Part shown: positions 1-12,254 of the stretch, in pieces
Layout: each line of letters starts with the position of its first letter
Position numbering within the stretch: the stretch's first letter is position 1
NCBI GenBank assembly: GCA_964304625.1
Contig: OZ199840.1
Coordinates: 3,224,001-3,288,000 of the forward strand
Source: Kudoa neothunni
Lineage: Eukaryota > Cnidaria
Direction: 5' to 3'
DNA length: 64,000 bases
Translations under genes and position numbers: made by a program
The notes under the pieces: generated by a model
What the model was told of the DNA's origin: nothing
What the model saw: only the letters and a program-made list of their open reading frames with translations
Database searches by the model: none

Positions 1-1486
1 ATTTCCTTTACCAGGAAACAACGGTTTGTTTTTAGCAGCTTCCTCTTCTGTTTTCTTCCCATCAATCTGATGCTAAATTAGGTGGATTATGGAAAATTAA
101 AGTATGCATGCCTAGCAGAGGAGTGTTACTTGTATTCGTTTGTGGAAGTATTTATCAAATGTGAGTCTTCCTAGTTTCCAATCGTAATCAGGATACCCTT
201 CATCTGTGCTGGAACCTTGCAACTGAATTAAATCTGTATCTTGGTTGGAGCTGGTTGACTTGGTGATTTTGGAAGTTGCGGCTTTACGAGATTTTTTCTT
301 CTTTTTGCCATCCAAACGACTGCTGTTTCCTTGAAACGGCTAAAAATTTCATTAGAATTAGACCAAATCTCTCTTCGAATCAATTTACTTGGAATTGGGA
401 AGAGTTAGTCTCTTCGATGTATTTGTCTATTTTGCTCTGGATCTAGAGAATCACCAATAAAAAAATATTCGTCTTATTGCATTCAACACCAAATTACATT
501 CAACACACATCGATTCATGTTGAGTCGCTCTTGGTATTCATCATATCCTGGTGCAGGTTCGAATTCAACCTTTATATCAACACTCACAACACCAACCACA
601 TCACTAATGAACTACCATCAAATTGCAATTGATGACACAGATCGAGTCACCGGGTTTGGTTTCTTTAACTTTCAATGGATACACCTAGATAGCAGTAATA
701 ACCAATTTGTTTCTATCGAGATATTTCTATGGCATTTAACCACAAAAATACTTTATTACAATGACTGATTTCAATGCAGTCATTGGTGTTGATACAAGTG
801 TAATTACGAAGAGCTTTTTCTAAACTAATAGATAATAATGTAGAGTTTAAAATAATGATTGTATTAAGCTTTTTTAAAGAGTAAAATCGGCTCGAATTAC
901 ATCACTTTAGGATTCTCAATATCCAAAAAATCAAATGACATAGGTTGAAATTTCGCGTATTGTCCTAGTTCTGGATTAGCTTGAGTGATATCTACCAAAT
1001 TGGAACGTCTGTTTATTTCCAATTGTTTATACATCTACACACACACACACACACACAGATATATAGTGTAAGAAAAATAACATCAAATTATGACCATATG
1101 TATACAAGTCACAATATTAATAAATTTTTACCCATGATGGTACCACAATAGTGCCTTCTTCGGCTGTGAATTCTAACACACCTACACATAGTTTTTTTTC
1201 TTTGGTTTTATTTTCCAAAAGAAACATCATCAATGATGATTCGGCCAGATTGCTTTGCACTAAATATCAACCAATTACTATCACCATAAAAGTTAGAGTG
1301 TCTACTGATTTTATGAAGTGAGCTTGATGGAAGAAGTACTACCGGAAAATATTATAATTCATCAAAGCTACAATTCAAATAACCTTTGCCCCCATAATTC
1401 AGTTGATTTCGATCAGTGAGATGATCTACTTTATAGCATCTGAGCTTTTGGTTGTATACTATTGGATAAGACCCAAAGGGGAACAT
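1..1486 (-). CDS. UFD1: UFD1, ubiquitin fusion degradation protein 1 (3' end beyond window)
   Basis: Homologue of UFD1, the partner of NPL4 that hands ubiquitylated clients to the p97/VCP unfoldase for delivery to the proteasome. I see ten exons on the minus strand: 1486-1384, 1338-1285, 1259-1132, 1034-901, 824-752, 684-616, 569-507, 442-389, 339-130 and 66 to the edge. The start MFPFGSYPIVYNQKLRCYKV aligns with the human N-terminus, followed by GGKVLLPSSSL (human GGKIIMPPSAL), CVGVLEFTAEEG (human CGVLEFVADEG), YAKFQPMSFDFLDIENPK and LEKALRNYTC. The C-terminal part has DYDWKLGRLTF (human NYEFKLGKITF) and ends in the window near KPLFPGKGN (human FVAFSGEG). Introns are 25-97 bases; the first five exons sum to a whole number of codons, which supports the model. 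The final residues lie left of base 1. Assignment is firm; exon edges in the weakly conserved 389-569 part are less sure. Confidence 0.93.
1035..1057. repeat. (CA)n run forming the acceptor end of UFD1 intron 3
   Basis: Alternating CA on the plus strand. Read on the minus strand it is a TG run that ends in GTGTAG, directly joined to the exon codons for MYKQLEI. The run therefore occupies the place of the usual pyrimidine tract of this 97-base intron. Confidence 0.85.
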
Positions 1487-1553
1487 ATGTATGCTAGTGG
1501 GCAACCGAAAAAGTGCAAAATATCGAACAAAAGTGGGGTTATACAATTCACGA

Positions 1554-1565
1554 TGCGCAAGCGCA
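1554..1565. promoter_or_regulatory. NRF1-like palindrome in the shared UFD1/RPN1 promoter
   Basis: TGCGCAAGCGCA lies 68 bases above the UFD1 start codon and 282 bases above the RPN1 start codon. It differs by one base from the palindromic site TGCGCATGCGCA bound by the animal factor NRF1, which is typical of housekeeping and bidirectional promoters. The 360-base region is the only room for both promoters. That the site is used is inferred. Confidence 0.5.
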
Positions 1566-1846
1566 GCTAATATTGAAATTTGTTGTTAAGATAAAAGAAT
1601 TGTCTTAGAAAGGGATGCCTTTTTCAAAATTTGTAAAAATAATATTACGAGAGCGTAAATTAGGTGTTTGTAGTTATGGATTAGTTGAATTAAAAAATAA
1701 AAATCATAGGAAATATTTTAGTTGATTTATTTGTAAAATAATTATTATGCGAAAATGATTGTAATGAGATAGATATTTAAATCATTTTGCAGAATCAAAT
1801 TTCCAGTTGATGCCCGAAGATGGGCGATTTTAGTCGATCAACATAA

Positions 1847-4800
1847 ATGTCAGCTGAGGGCACTGGTGCAACTTCTGCACCGTCAACAAATGATCCTTTA
1901 GCGTCGTTTAGAGATGAACTAACTGTGAGTGTGTAGTTAAACTAATTAGAGTTTTTATGCTCCAGTAGAATTCGGATGATACAGATCTTTTTGATGATAT
2001 CAATGGATTGGTGTTGTCATTAAAAAAAGCTGCAAAGGTATAAGTTATTGAGTAATTTTGATGTATTGATAATTTTATAGAACGCACCAATTCCAGCAGA
2101 TATCCCACCTGCTATAGATCGAATTTTCCATCATTTGACCGAAGCCAAGAGCACAATGACCACTCTTCCCAAACAATTCACATATATGTCGTTACATTTG
2201 GATATAATGAAAGAGACGTACGATAATATGGATGATAATTGCAGTTGGAAGGTATTGTGTAATTGTTCGCAATTTCTTCAATAGCGAGGATTGAATAGAA
2301 GCATCTGGCTGATATTCTCTCGGTGGTTTCAATTGTGACTAGCACACCTGGTGCTGTGTTGATGTATCGGTTTGGTGGGCGTCGTCAGTCTGATCTTCAA
2401 ATTTGGGGATTGGAATATGTGAAGTAGTTGCAGTGTGGTTTTAATTGTTTTAAATACATATCTTGCATAGGCGCCTTATTGAGGATATTAGACAGGAGTA
2501 TTATCGACTGTGCGATTTATTGGAAGAGGGTGCTGAGGACACGCATCTTTTTGATGAGTTGAATTCAGTTGCCGCAGATGTTATCGATTTTTGCGCGAAT
2601 AACAATGCTGAAATTGAGCTGTGTGACTTGGCTATGGAAATCGAACAGCCCGAACTCATAAAAAAATGCTTGAACGATCAGAATTACAAGCGAGTGTTAT
2701 TATATGTAAAAACGTAAGTTGTTAAGTGGGAAATTGTTGGCATGGCGGCAATTATTACAATAATTAGTTGACTATAATAGTGAAATTTGAATAAAATTGA
2801 GACGTAAATTAACATTTTAAGTATGGCGGGTAAAAAAGACAAATTGTGATTAATTTTTAGCTATAATTTGACTGTGTAATGTGAATTCATGTTTTTAGTT
2901 TTAATATTAAAAATCTTCTTTACAGAATAAATTTGAAGTTCAATTCTTAGAATTCGCTTTAAGTAGATATTTAATTTGATTGTCGGATATAATTTAATAT
3001 GTTGAAATTGATTCTTTTAATAAATGTACATTATATTGTATTAATTTTGAGTTGAAACCCTGTTAACGGAATGATGAAGCGCTGAATATTCGCATAAATC
3101 TATATCTGGTTTAATTTTCGCGTATGCCCCTATTGGAATTTAGTTATCTTAGAATTCAACTACGTATAATCTATGTAATTTTAACAAATTAGTAGTTACT
3201 AGAATAATCCATTATCAGTCGTTTAAAATTTATTTAAGTTGATCGTGAAGGAGTGGGACTTTGAATGATCATTTGATGGTTTTTTTGAGTGATAATTTGT
3301 TCGGAATGTTTCTCTGATTGGAGAGCAATGTTAATTCATTAAATATGGTAACACTTGTTATGCTGAATAAATTTGAGTGGTTGCAAATCATCTTAAATCT
3401 TTTAAAAAAAATTTTAGCATTTTTTTGAAAATGTACTAGGATAGAGAGAATTAAAGAATTAATATATATTAGTAAGTTTTATCGAATATTAATAATTAAT
3501 TTTATTCTAAATTAAATGTAATTGAAAAAATCTAATAATTTATTTAAATTACGAAATTTTGTTAACATCGGGTAACACCAACTGTAGTCTTGTATGATGA
3601 TTGTTTCATACAATATCATTGAAAGTTATATTTTTAATAGATTTAAACTCTTTTGAGTAACTAAAAGGATGGTTCTTCAAGTTTAAAATGCTAATTTACG
3701 TGCAAATAATAGTACGCGTGCGGCAATATAAATAGATTACACGATTTTTGTCACAAAAAGTTTGATTAATTTTTCAATAAAATGAGCACTTAAAGGAATT
3801 CGTAAAGCATTTAAACCATTAGAACGCGTAAAAATTGGCGCGCATAATAAATAACAAATAGCTCACGGGGAAACACAAATATTCAGTCGATTTCTTAGAT
3901 TGTGGAAATCTCTTCCTTAGTAACTATTTATCACAGTAGCTAATGCAGGTTATTAAGTGGTTTATAATTTCCGAACCTACCTTGGGCTAGTGCAGGGATT
4001 GACGAGTCGCATGTGGCCCTTTAAGGTCTTAAGTGCGACTTTCCATCTTATATGCATAATATAAACTACAATACCTAAGGTTAAAACACAAAGAAATTAT
4101 AAAATTTTTAGCGTTGAACTCATTGTTACGTTCATGTTGTCAATTATCATTAAATAAACGACCTTTTTAATGGAAATATATGGGTAATGAAGGAATGTAT
4201 GGTAGTACTCTGACATCATTATCTTAAATTAATGTTCTTCATTTTCAACTTAAAGATAAATGCGGAGGGAAAAGATTCAGTAAAAACAAATGACTTATAA
4301 ATATTAAGAATTCCTAATAGAACATTATCCTATGCAACTACAATTATTAACGAGACACAATGAGTGTAAATGTTCTCATTTTTTCCACGTGTTTAAATTA
4401 AAAAATTATTTTTTATCACTAATTAAAATTTCTCATCAATAAATAGGTTAATATTAAACTGAAAATCCTTAAAAATGAACTTTTTAAAATCTTTGAATTA
4501 GATTAAAGGAAGTGTTGATAGTTATTTCAAATTTTTTTACACAAAAAGTAGCTATATATACATTTTCATTAAATGTTATCCATTAAAAATAATTATCTTG
4601 TAATATTAAATGTTCTTTAGTTTTACTACAGAGAAAACCCCATATAAAATGTCGCGAAAATAATTAAATTGATGAAAATACGCTAGATAATAAGTTATTC
4701 TTTCAGTTTTAAGAGGTTAAATTATATGGTTGAAATTTTCTTTTTGATGATAATATTCATGAGGAAAGATTTTTTTCTCGTATATTTATTGTATAGAGAT

Positions 4801-7800
4801 TATTAGTAGAATTTCTTATTTATAATAATGGCAATTATTGACACCGAAAATACATCATTACTTGGAGTAATTAGAAAAATTCAAGTGCATATTTTGTTGT
4901 TATTTCCTATCGCATTAAAAACACTAACAATTATAATAACTGGTTAATTAGTTATAGAAAAAAGTATAGATGACTAATTCGATAACTTACCCCAAATTTT
5001 TCTGAAATGTATTTTTTCATAGTTTCATAGATAAACATTTTGATTTTGGAGCATATATTTAATGTGCGGGCCGGAATTAGAAACGTTTTTTCCACCATCA
5101 ATAATTAGCTTTTCCGCACATGCCGTTTGCCGAACCCTGGGTTAGTGTAATTAATCATGTGCAATTAAATTATAATTAAAGAATTAATGTCGTCATGCCA
5201 ATATCAAATTTACTAGTTTTTGAACTCATCATAGATAATGGTTTTTGTAAAATAGATGTGTCCAGTTTGTGTGCGATGATGAATTGGACGATTTGTTACA
5301 CTTTCTACGAGAATGCTACATCGAATACAGAGAATATGTGGAAGCTTTGATTATTGCCATTCGGCAAAATAAACCATATTGCATTATAGCGGTGTTGGTT
5401 GCGCTTTCAAATGATAGCAAATTCCCCGATGCGTACTTTTTTTTATTTACTTAAGGAATTGTAAGCTTAAGTTGTTTCTTCAGCCAAATCAAGCAACTCC
5501 AAATAAAACAAATCACCCATGTGATGTACTCGCATCGTGTGTCACTCGATTTGATCGTCGCAACTGCTATGGAAACAATGCCCGATGAGTACGAAGTGAT
5601 TTCTTCAATCGTTGGAGAAATGCGAGAGCTTGTTCCTTCGTCAACCATCTCCGAATATTTCAAAATTGTTGCTCAACAGGTAATATTCCGTGATTATAAT
5701 CAATCTTTTTCAATTTGATTTTAGTTGGATATTGTCGAACCGAAGAAACCTGAAGATATTTTTAAGGAAAGTATGTCTATTTAAATTCCTAAATTTCTGT
5801 TGAGATTAATGTTCGTTGTTATTTTTTGAAAATAATGTTTTTAAATTTTATAGCTTTTGATTACTATATAGAAATTAATCATTAAGATAATCTATGCAAA
5901 TTAACGTTTTTAGTTTGGAATTAAAATATAGACATTTTTTTATTATTAATAAAAACAATTTAAAATATGGAGAATAACTATCTATTTGTAATTTTCAATT
6001 AGAAACCACTTTCTATTACCCCCTAAACAGCGTTCCAGACAGCACCAGAACGGTAGTCGCTAACACAGTAGTTAGCGGCTTTGTCAACGCTGGATTCACC
6101 AAGGATCTTATTTTGAGCGACGCAGAACATGATTGGTTCTGCAAGTTAAAGGAAACTTCCAGTCTTACTGCGGTTGCCTGCTCAGGACTTTTACATTTGT
6201 GGGACATTGACGAAGGTCTCCTTGCAATGGACCGATATCTCTATTCAAGTGATATCTATGTGAAAGTAAGCGTTGATTCGGCGAACGTACTGGCAATCTT
6301 ATATTTTATTAGGCTGGTGCATATTTGGGATGCGGATTGTTATCAACCGGAAATCCTGATGCCGGAGATGTCACACTGGCGATCCTTTCCTCTGCAATCA
6401 CTACCAGCAATTCTAGGCAGGAAAAAATGGCTACCATTATATCGTATGGTTTAATAAAACGTTGCTACGCTATTAAAGCTTTATTTTTTAGATTGGGAAT
6501 CGCGTTGGCTGGTACCTGTGATTCAACTGCGCTCGATATTCTCGATGAGGTGTTTGAGAAACATTCTACCAACCATGTTGATATGGAAATCATTTCCACA
6601 TACGCCATTGCTGTTGGTATGATTGCATTGGGTAGCAAAAAAACGCGCGAGCTCAACAATCTGCACAACTACCTTCACTTGGTGAAAGATAAACTGGTTG
6701 TCAAGGATGTTGTATCTTCTTATATCATTATTGGCTATTGTTTGTTGTACTTTGGAACACAGTCTTTGGATGATGCTATTCCGTCATTTTCTACTTTCCC
6801 CGATTCGTTGAGATTGTACATTTCGGTAATGTTGAACACTATGGCTTTTGCAGGATCGGGAAATGTTGCTGTCATTCAAGATCTACTTCTCACCTGCCAT
6901 CCAATCCAACTACTAAATGAAGAAGAAAAAAATGATGCTCCCACTGAAACACAGCCCGCAGATGATGTCACTCCCAAACCAACCACCACTCCCCAACCAC
7001 CCAAGCAGATGCCACCACTCAGTCTACCCTCAAAACATCAACCACCCATCAAAAAATCAGCTCGAAAACAAAGCGGTTCTACAGCAGATCTTGGCGATCA
7101 AGAAATCACCGATCAACACATCATTTCATGTGCTGCCGCGGTTGGAATAGCTGCTATTGGTATTAACGATGAGAGTGGAATCTCCATGTGTTATCGTCTT
7201 TACAACAATATCCTACAGTATGGCAATCGCATTTTACGCCGTATTGTGCCGGTTGGTTTGGCATTGTTGTCTCCGTCCAACCCACAAGTTTTATTCATCG
7301 ATACTCTCAGCAAACTTTCCCACGACAACGATCCTATTACTTCTTGTAATGCGATTCTTTCGTTGGGTTTGATTGGAGCCGGAACCAATAACGCCAAAAT
7401 TGCTTCATTGTTGAGACAACTCACTGTGTTTTTCTACAAAGACCCAGTGAATATTTTTGCCTCAAGACTTGCACTTGGGCTGCTACACACCGGCAAAGGA
7501 ATGCTTTCGCTTTCTCCCATCCGAGACAACAAATCACTTGTGTCAAATATATCGTTGGCGTCACTTCTTCTATTCTGTCTTGCGTGTGTTGATAGTAGAA
7601 CTCGTACGTTTGAATGTCATTTCGGATGCAAATTTTAAAATTGTTTTATAGGCGTTCTTTCAAATGAGTATTATCTTTTCTTTTGGGTTGCATGTGCATT
7701 GAAACCTCGCTATCTTATCACAATGGATCAAGATGGAAACCACATCAATGTACCTGTGAGAGTTGGACAACTGGTTGACACTGTAGGTCAGGCTGGTGAT

Positions 7801-7996
7801 CCTAGAACTATCACCGGCTTCCAAACCCATAAGACTCCTGTGCTTCTTGGTTACAATGAAAGAGCTGAATTCGCAACTGAAGAATGTACTTGAATTTTGC
7901 ATATTTAACTAATCTCTGTATATTTTAGATATCTCAATGTCTCCCATCTTAGAGGGAGTGGTTTTTGTCAGGAAAAATCCAGATTTTGAGATATAA
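1847..7996 (+). CDS. PSMD2: RPN1/PSMD2, 26S proteasome non-ATPase base subunit
   Basis: Large scaffold of the 19S base that docks ubiquitin and UBL shuttle receptors. Thirteen exons: 1847-1924, 1969-2037, 2081-2251, 2299-2423, 2471-2713, 5256-5432, 5484-5679, 5725-5770, 6003-6265, 6313-6443, 6492-7603, 7652-7885 and 7929-7996. They total 2913 bases, an exact 970-residue frame, against about 908 residues in human. Matches run the whole length: EIELCDLAMEIEQPEL, VSGFVNAGF, AGAYLGCGLLSTGN, the proteasome/cyclosome repeats with DTLSKLSHDNDPI and SLGLIGAGTNNAKIASLLRQL, then QAGDPRTITGFQTHKTPVLL and the terminal SPILEGVVFVRKNPDFEI. Eleven of the twelve introns are 41-232 bases; the fifth is 2.5 kb and holds a hAT transposon. 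Residues about 640-705 form a Pro/Thr/Lys-rich linker in place of the Lys/Asp/Glu linker of human PSMD2. The start is chosen by the frame reaching the first conserved exon; the extreme N-terminus is poorly conserved. Confidence 0.95.
3993..5139. mobile_element. hAT-type DNA transposon inside RPN1 intron 5
   Basis: The left end reads CAGGGATTGACGAGTCGCAT and the right end, inverted, CAGGGTTCGGCAAACGGCAT, both of the CAGGG type common in Charlie-like hAT elements. The flanks GGCTAGTG (3985-3992) and GGTTAGTG (5140-5147) agree at 7 of 8 bases, the 8-base target duplication expected for hAT. The 1147-base interior is AT-rich and no transposase reading frame was recognised, so it is a non-autonomous or decayed copy. 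It accounts for nearly half of the only long intron of RPN1. Confidence 0.8.
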
Positions 7997-10598
7997 CGTT
8001 GCGCCATTTTAAAAATCTGCACTTTGACCACATTCATTATGTTCTTTAGTTGCTATGGGTTTGTATTAATACATTCTTGATTGTTTTTCTTTGATCCGCT
8101 CGCCTCATGCGTAATTGTTCTGATTGTTGAATTCTGTCTCCCAAATTATTTTTAAGTAGCTTCTACGCGCAGGATACATTTTATTTCCTACAAAATATTA
8201 ATCTTGTTTATCATTTTTTCCTATGACTTGATAAAAATAGAAATAATTGATAACCGAACGTTAAGATTGGAGTCAAGAATGTTTATCACTTTAAACGAAT
8301 ATATAATCAATATTCCGAGTTAAACTGTTGGTCTTTATACAGGATTGTTAACTTCAATCGCTTCAGATTAGGACTCAATTTTCTTACAAAGTAACCAACA
8401 TTTTCATTGATACGGGTTACTTTCTATCGAAAATTAATAACTCATTAAAAAATTCTAAATTAGAATTAAAAGTTATATCATACACAATAATGTACAATAT
8501 TAGAGTTTAAATTTGCGCATAATTCTTCAGTAGTTAATAAGACAATCAATAAAGTAGGCATTTTTTCCTTGCACGAGAACCGAAGTTATCTTAGATCAGC
8601 TCGTTTTAATAATCGAGACTTATTTTTTTACATTATTACGTATTATTTTTATTTTTTAATATAAAAATGTAGAAGCTAAACATCATTATTTTTCATTATA
8701 TATTTTATTATAGATTCTGTGTTTTGAACGTTATTGGTTTTTATCACCTAAACACGAATAATTGAACAAATATATATTTATATGGGAAATTACTTAAATA
8801 TATCTCTGTCCAGCTCATGCAAGTATTCATCACAACAATTTGGAATAAGCTTTAAACATAAAGGGTCTTATAGATACTTTTATTATCTGACTTGTATTAT
8901 TTTTAGTCAGTTTCAGTTGACAAAAAGAACGGGAGTTTATAAATTAGAGAATGTAATTTGGGGCCAGATCAAAACAACATAGTTTTCTAATTGATATAGA
9001 ATATTAAGGTACACTTAAACATATAAAAGTATATAGCTTATACTTGATTTAATTGGATAATATTTTTGCAGGACTATGAGACCAAATTTGTTTCCGTAGA
9101 TTTTTATTTTCATATCAATGAAAAAACCCGAAAAGTTTGTGCGCGGTAATAATTTGATCATTGTCGTTAAAAGATAACGCGTCTTAAAAACCACAGTGTA
9201 CTTAATCGAGTTTCCACTTGATTGCAAATGCTTTAATTGAGGCTGATTTTATTTTTAAAATGATTTATATTTTTGAGAATAACATCGAGTATTTATTTAT
9301 ATTTAAATATATAGAAAAGTTTGTGTTCTAACTGATTGACATACTCTTTTGAGTGAAAATTTACTTCTATGAAATTGTATAAAGAATAAATAGAAAATAT
9401 TTAAATATTAAACTGTCAATAATCCTTCTTTAGGGTAAAAGATGTTTGCTTTAGCAGATGTTTGTGCTTGAAGTGGAAGTGTTGGATGGGATTAGTTTCT
9501 GGAATACTTGTTCTAACAATAGAATTAATTTATGCTATCTCATTATAAGTAACGTATAGATAGTAAGGACTCAATAAAGCTAAATGATTACTCTCCTGCT
9601 CCACAAATTGACAGCTAACTAATCTTTCATCTTAACTACGAGATTCACAAGGTGCATCGAAATTTGCAACTAAATTCTCCTATTTATATTATGCAATTAT
9701 GCGACTGTGAATTATACAAGCTCGACTTAAGCTCCGTACTCTCCTAGAACAATTTATTGTTTAGAAAATTAATTATTTGTTTGTATAACAAGATAATTTT
9801 ATTTAAACTCATATTCCATTCTTACGGCAATATAATTTTTGGATTGTTTTACATCAAATTATGTAATATAGTATTTTCTTTTTATCTCTATTCGAATAAT
9901 TCGAAATAATGTATAAATTAAAAATCTTTTAGCAAACTATTAGGAATAATTATTTTTTCATTTTATTGGCTCAAAAATATTAAGAGGGTTCAAGGTGGAA
10001 CTAAATTGTCTTCTACTGTAACTTCCTCGAACAGGTCACGTGTAAGTTAATTTGTTTATACAATGAAGCCGAATAAAATATGGGCTGAAAAGCTAAAATT
10101 TAATATTCACATAAAAATACAAACTATTATATATATGTCAGAATTTTTTGAATTGTCCTTTTTGTAAAAAATAATAAAAAATATTAATTACCACCTAAAT
10201 TATGCTTAGTATCATTACTACTCAACAATCAACATCACGGAATATAAAACTTTCGGAGTGATTCACCATGTTATTCAGAGATGTTCTTAAGGCAACATGA
10301 TTTCACTAGATTGTATTAAATTAAATAAATATAAGTTGTATTTACATATGTTAATAAGTATATGTGACAATAAATAATTCAAGTATTTTTTTATCGGAAT
10401 AAATCGCAAATGAAAAATCAATGAAAGATAATAATGTGTTAATTATTATCTTTCATCGATTGTTGAAGAAAAATGCGCAGTATTATTTGCATATAATATT
10501 TGAGGTATAAAAATAATTTAATTCATAAATAACGAAATATAATAATAGTGATCTATGTGTAATTAGTTAAAAACGATTAAATAACTTTGAGGTTAAAC
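7997..10598. other. Intergenic, tail-to-tail between RPN1 and the Kunitz gene
   Basis: AT-rich sequence between two converging genes. Only short chance reading frames (for example 8782-8982 and 9015-9227) with no recognisable residues. A TAATAATTATT-type inverted stretch around 10425-10460 can fold (AAAGATAATAATGTGTTAATTATTATCTTT). Nothing else supported. Confidence 0.6.
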
Positions 10599-12024
10599 TT
10601 AGCTTGAATCAGGTATGATATCTGGTAACAAATGAATATCTTCCTCATTATTGGCACCGGAATCATTATCGGTTTGGATACTACCCATAAGGTGATCATC
10701 TACCTCAATATCAAAATCTGGAGCATGTTCGTTGCTGTGATACACTTTGTGAACTGGTTTACCAGAACAGACACCCATGCAGAGTTCTCTGGTTTCGAAT
10801 CTGTTGTCGTTGCCTCTAAGTCCGGTGTAGATGAACGGCAAGCACTCTTTTGTTTCATAATTGAAATAAAACGAAGGAATGTCCATGATTCCGACACCTG
10901 AGTTTTTGGATTGCTTACACATTTCGGTGGCATCTGGCCAGCCTTGAGGAGAATTTGTATGGTACTCGGCTAAAATAGTTATAGCAATTTGTAGAAAAGT
11001 CAAATCGAAAAGTTACAAGAAGGACATGTTCCAATACAGTCATCATAGGTTTCAAACGAATTTATCATGTCCTCGTGAACGCAGTCTTTGGTGTAGTATG
11101 GCAAACAGTTGGAAGTTTCTCTGTCATAGTAGTACTTTTTCATTGTTGCACCCAAACATAAACCTTGCTTGGGGCTGTAAAGACACCGTCTGTTTTCCTC
11201 CCCAGCTTTAGCTACACAAGTTTGAAATAGAAACAACATTCAAACCTATCTTACGGAAACAAGTTTTTCTACAGTGGGCCAATGAAGAAAATTTTCCTCT
11301 TGTTTGTGTACTGCTGATACCTGCACGCACACATTGATTGTGATGATGATCGGCTATCACAGCAGTAACCATTTGCTCATTTCCTTTAGGAAGAGTGGTC
11401 GAAAAGTGGCAGTCTTCCTTGTTCCCATTAGTGTTAGGTCCAGCTAGATTAAAATTCTTAGATTTAATTGTTTACTCAAAAACTCATACGTGAACAAATA
11501 TTCATGCACTCCTCCGCAGTCTTAAAATTATTGGCATTTCCACCGCAGCCATAATAAACGAAACGTTCGCATGTTGCTGTTGAATTACCATCCTTTTTAA
11601 TGTAAGTGTATCTGAGTGTTTTCAATCCTTTGCAAGCATTCTTTTGAGTGGCTACTTTAGCAGCCTCATTTTCCTGGCTACAACTAGCAAGTTTATCTTC
11701 ATGGCTGAATTCGACTGAAAACCGATTAAAATCAGAAATTAAACGTCATTTCTTACTATGCTGAAGGCATTCTTGTCTGCTATGGAATACATTTAGGTTT
11801 AACGCGTGACCTTTAAAAGTAAATTTGGTACAGATTCCATCTGATTGCCGGATGTACCATTTGTCAACTTCCGGTCCCGAGCCACCTCCTGTGCTATTAT
11901 TTGGGTTTGCATAGCTGTCAAGCTGAAGCTCTAAACTGAAATCAATAATGTTTAATTAAATGTACCTACCAGAGCGTATAACGGAGACAATAGACAAAAA
12001 ATTTATAATTTGCACCCACACCAT
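10599..12024 (-). CDS. Secreted multi-Kunitz (BPTI-like) protein
   Basis: Predicted secreted protein of 405 residues from six exons: 12024-11966, 11935-11757, 11714-11490, 11443-11255, 11211-11017 and 10969-10599, total 1218 bases. The first exon gives a hydrophobic signal peptide ([19 protein letters not shown]). Each later exon holds one Kunitz-like module, and introns 2-5 are all phase 1, the usual pattern of shuffled extracellular domains. Exon 3 is a clear Kunitz domain ([20 protein letters not shown]). Exon 5 also has six cysteines, spaced to [12 protein letters not shown]. Exons 4 and 6 keep only the cysteines equivalent to 5, 30, 51 and 55 and lack the Cys14-Cys38 pair; exon 2 is the most degenerate. 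The tail after the last module is acidic. Likely roles are protease inhibition or binding outside the cell, but loss of the Cys14-Cys38 pair argues that several modules are not classical trypsin-type inhibitors. It follows UTP10 on the same strand by 230 bases. Confidence 0.88.
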
Positions 12025-12254
12025 ACTAACTGTTTAATGTATACAAATATATACAATATGCAATTGTTCCGGAATTCATCTCGGGGTATTTAACGAATAT
12101 GCTATAGACTACAAATCTTATTCATATTCGAACCAGTATGAATGGTCTATTCATTTTTTACAATGAGATATTAATTAATTGGGCAGTAGCATAAAAATAT
12201 CACAAGAAATTACTCGAGATACATATAATAATTAATTATCTAACAACTAAGCTA

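Noticed and set aside
6325-7638. Uninterrupted 437-codon frame in RPN1 read as one exon
   Set aside because: It contains a 48-base in-frame intron (6444-6491) and runs past the donor at 7604; removing these restores the PSMD2 alignment.
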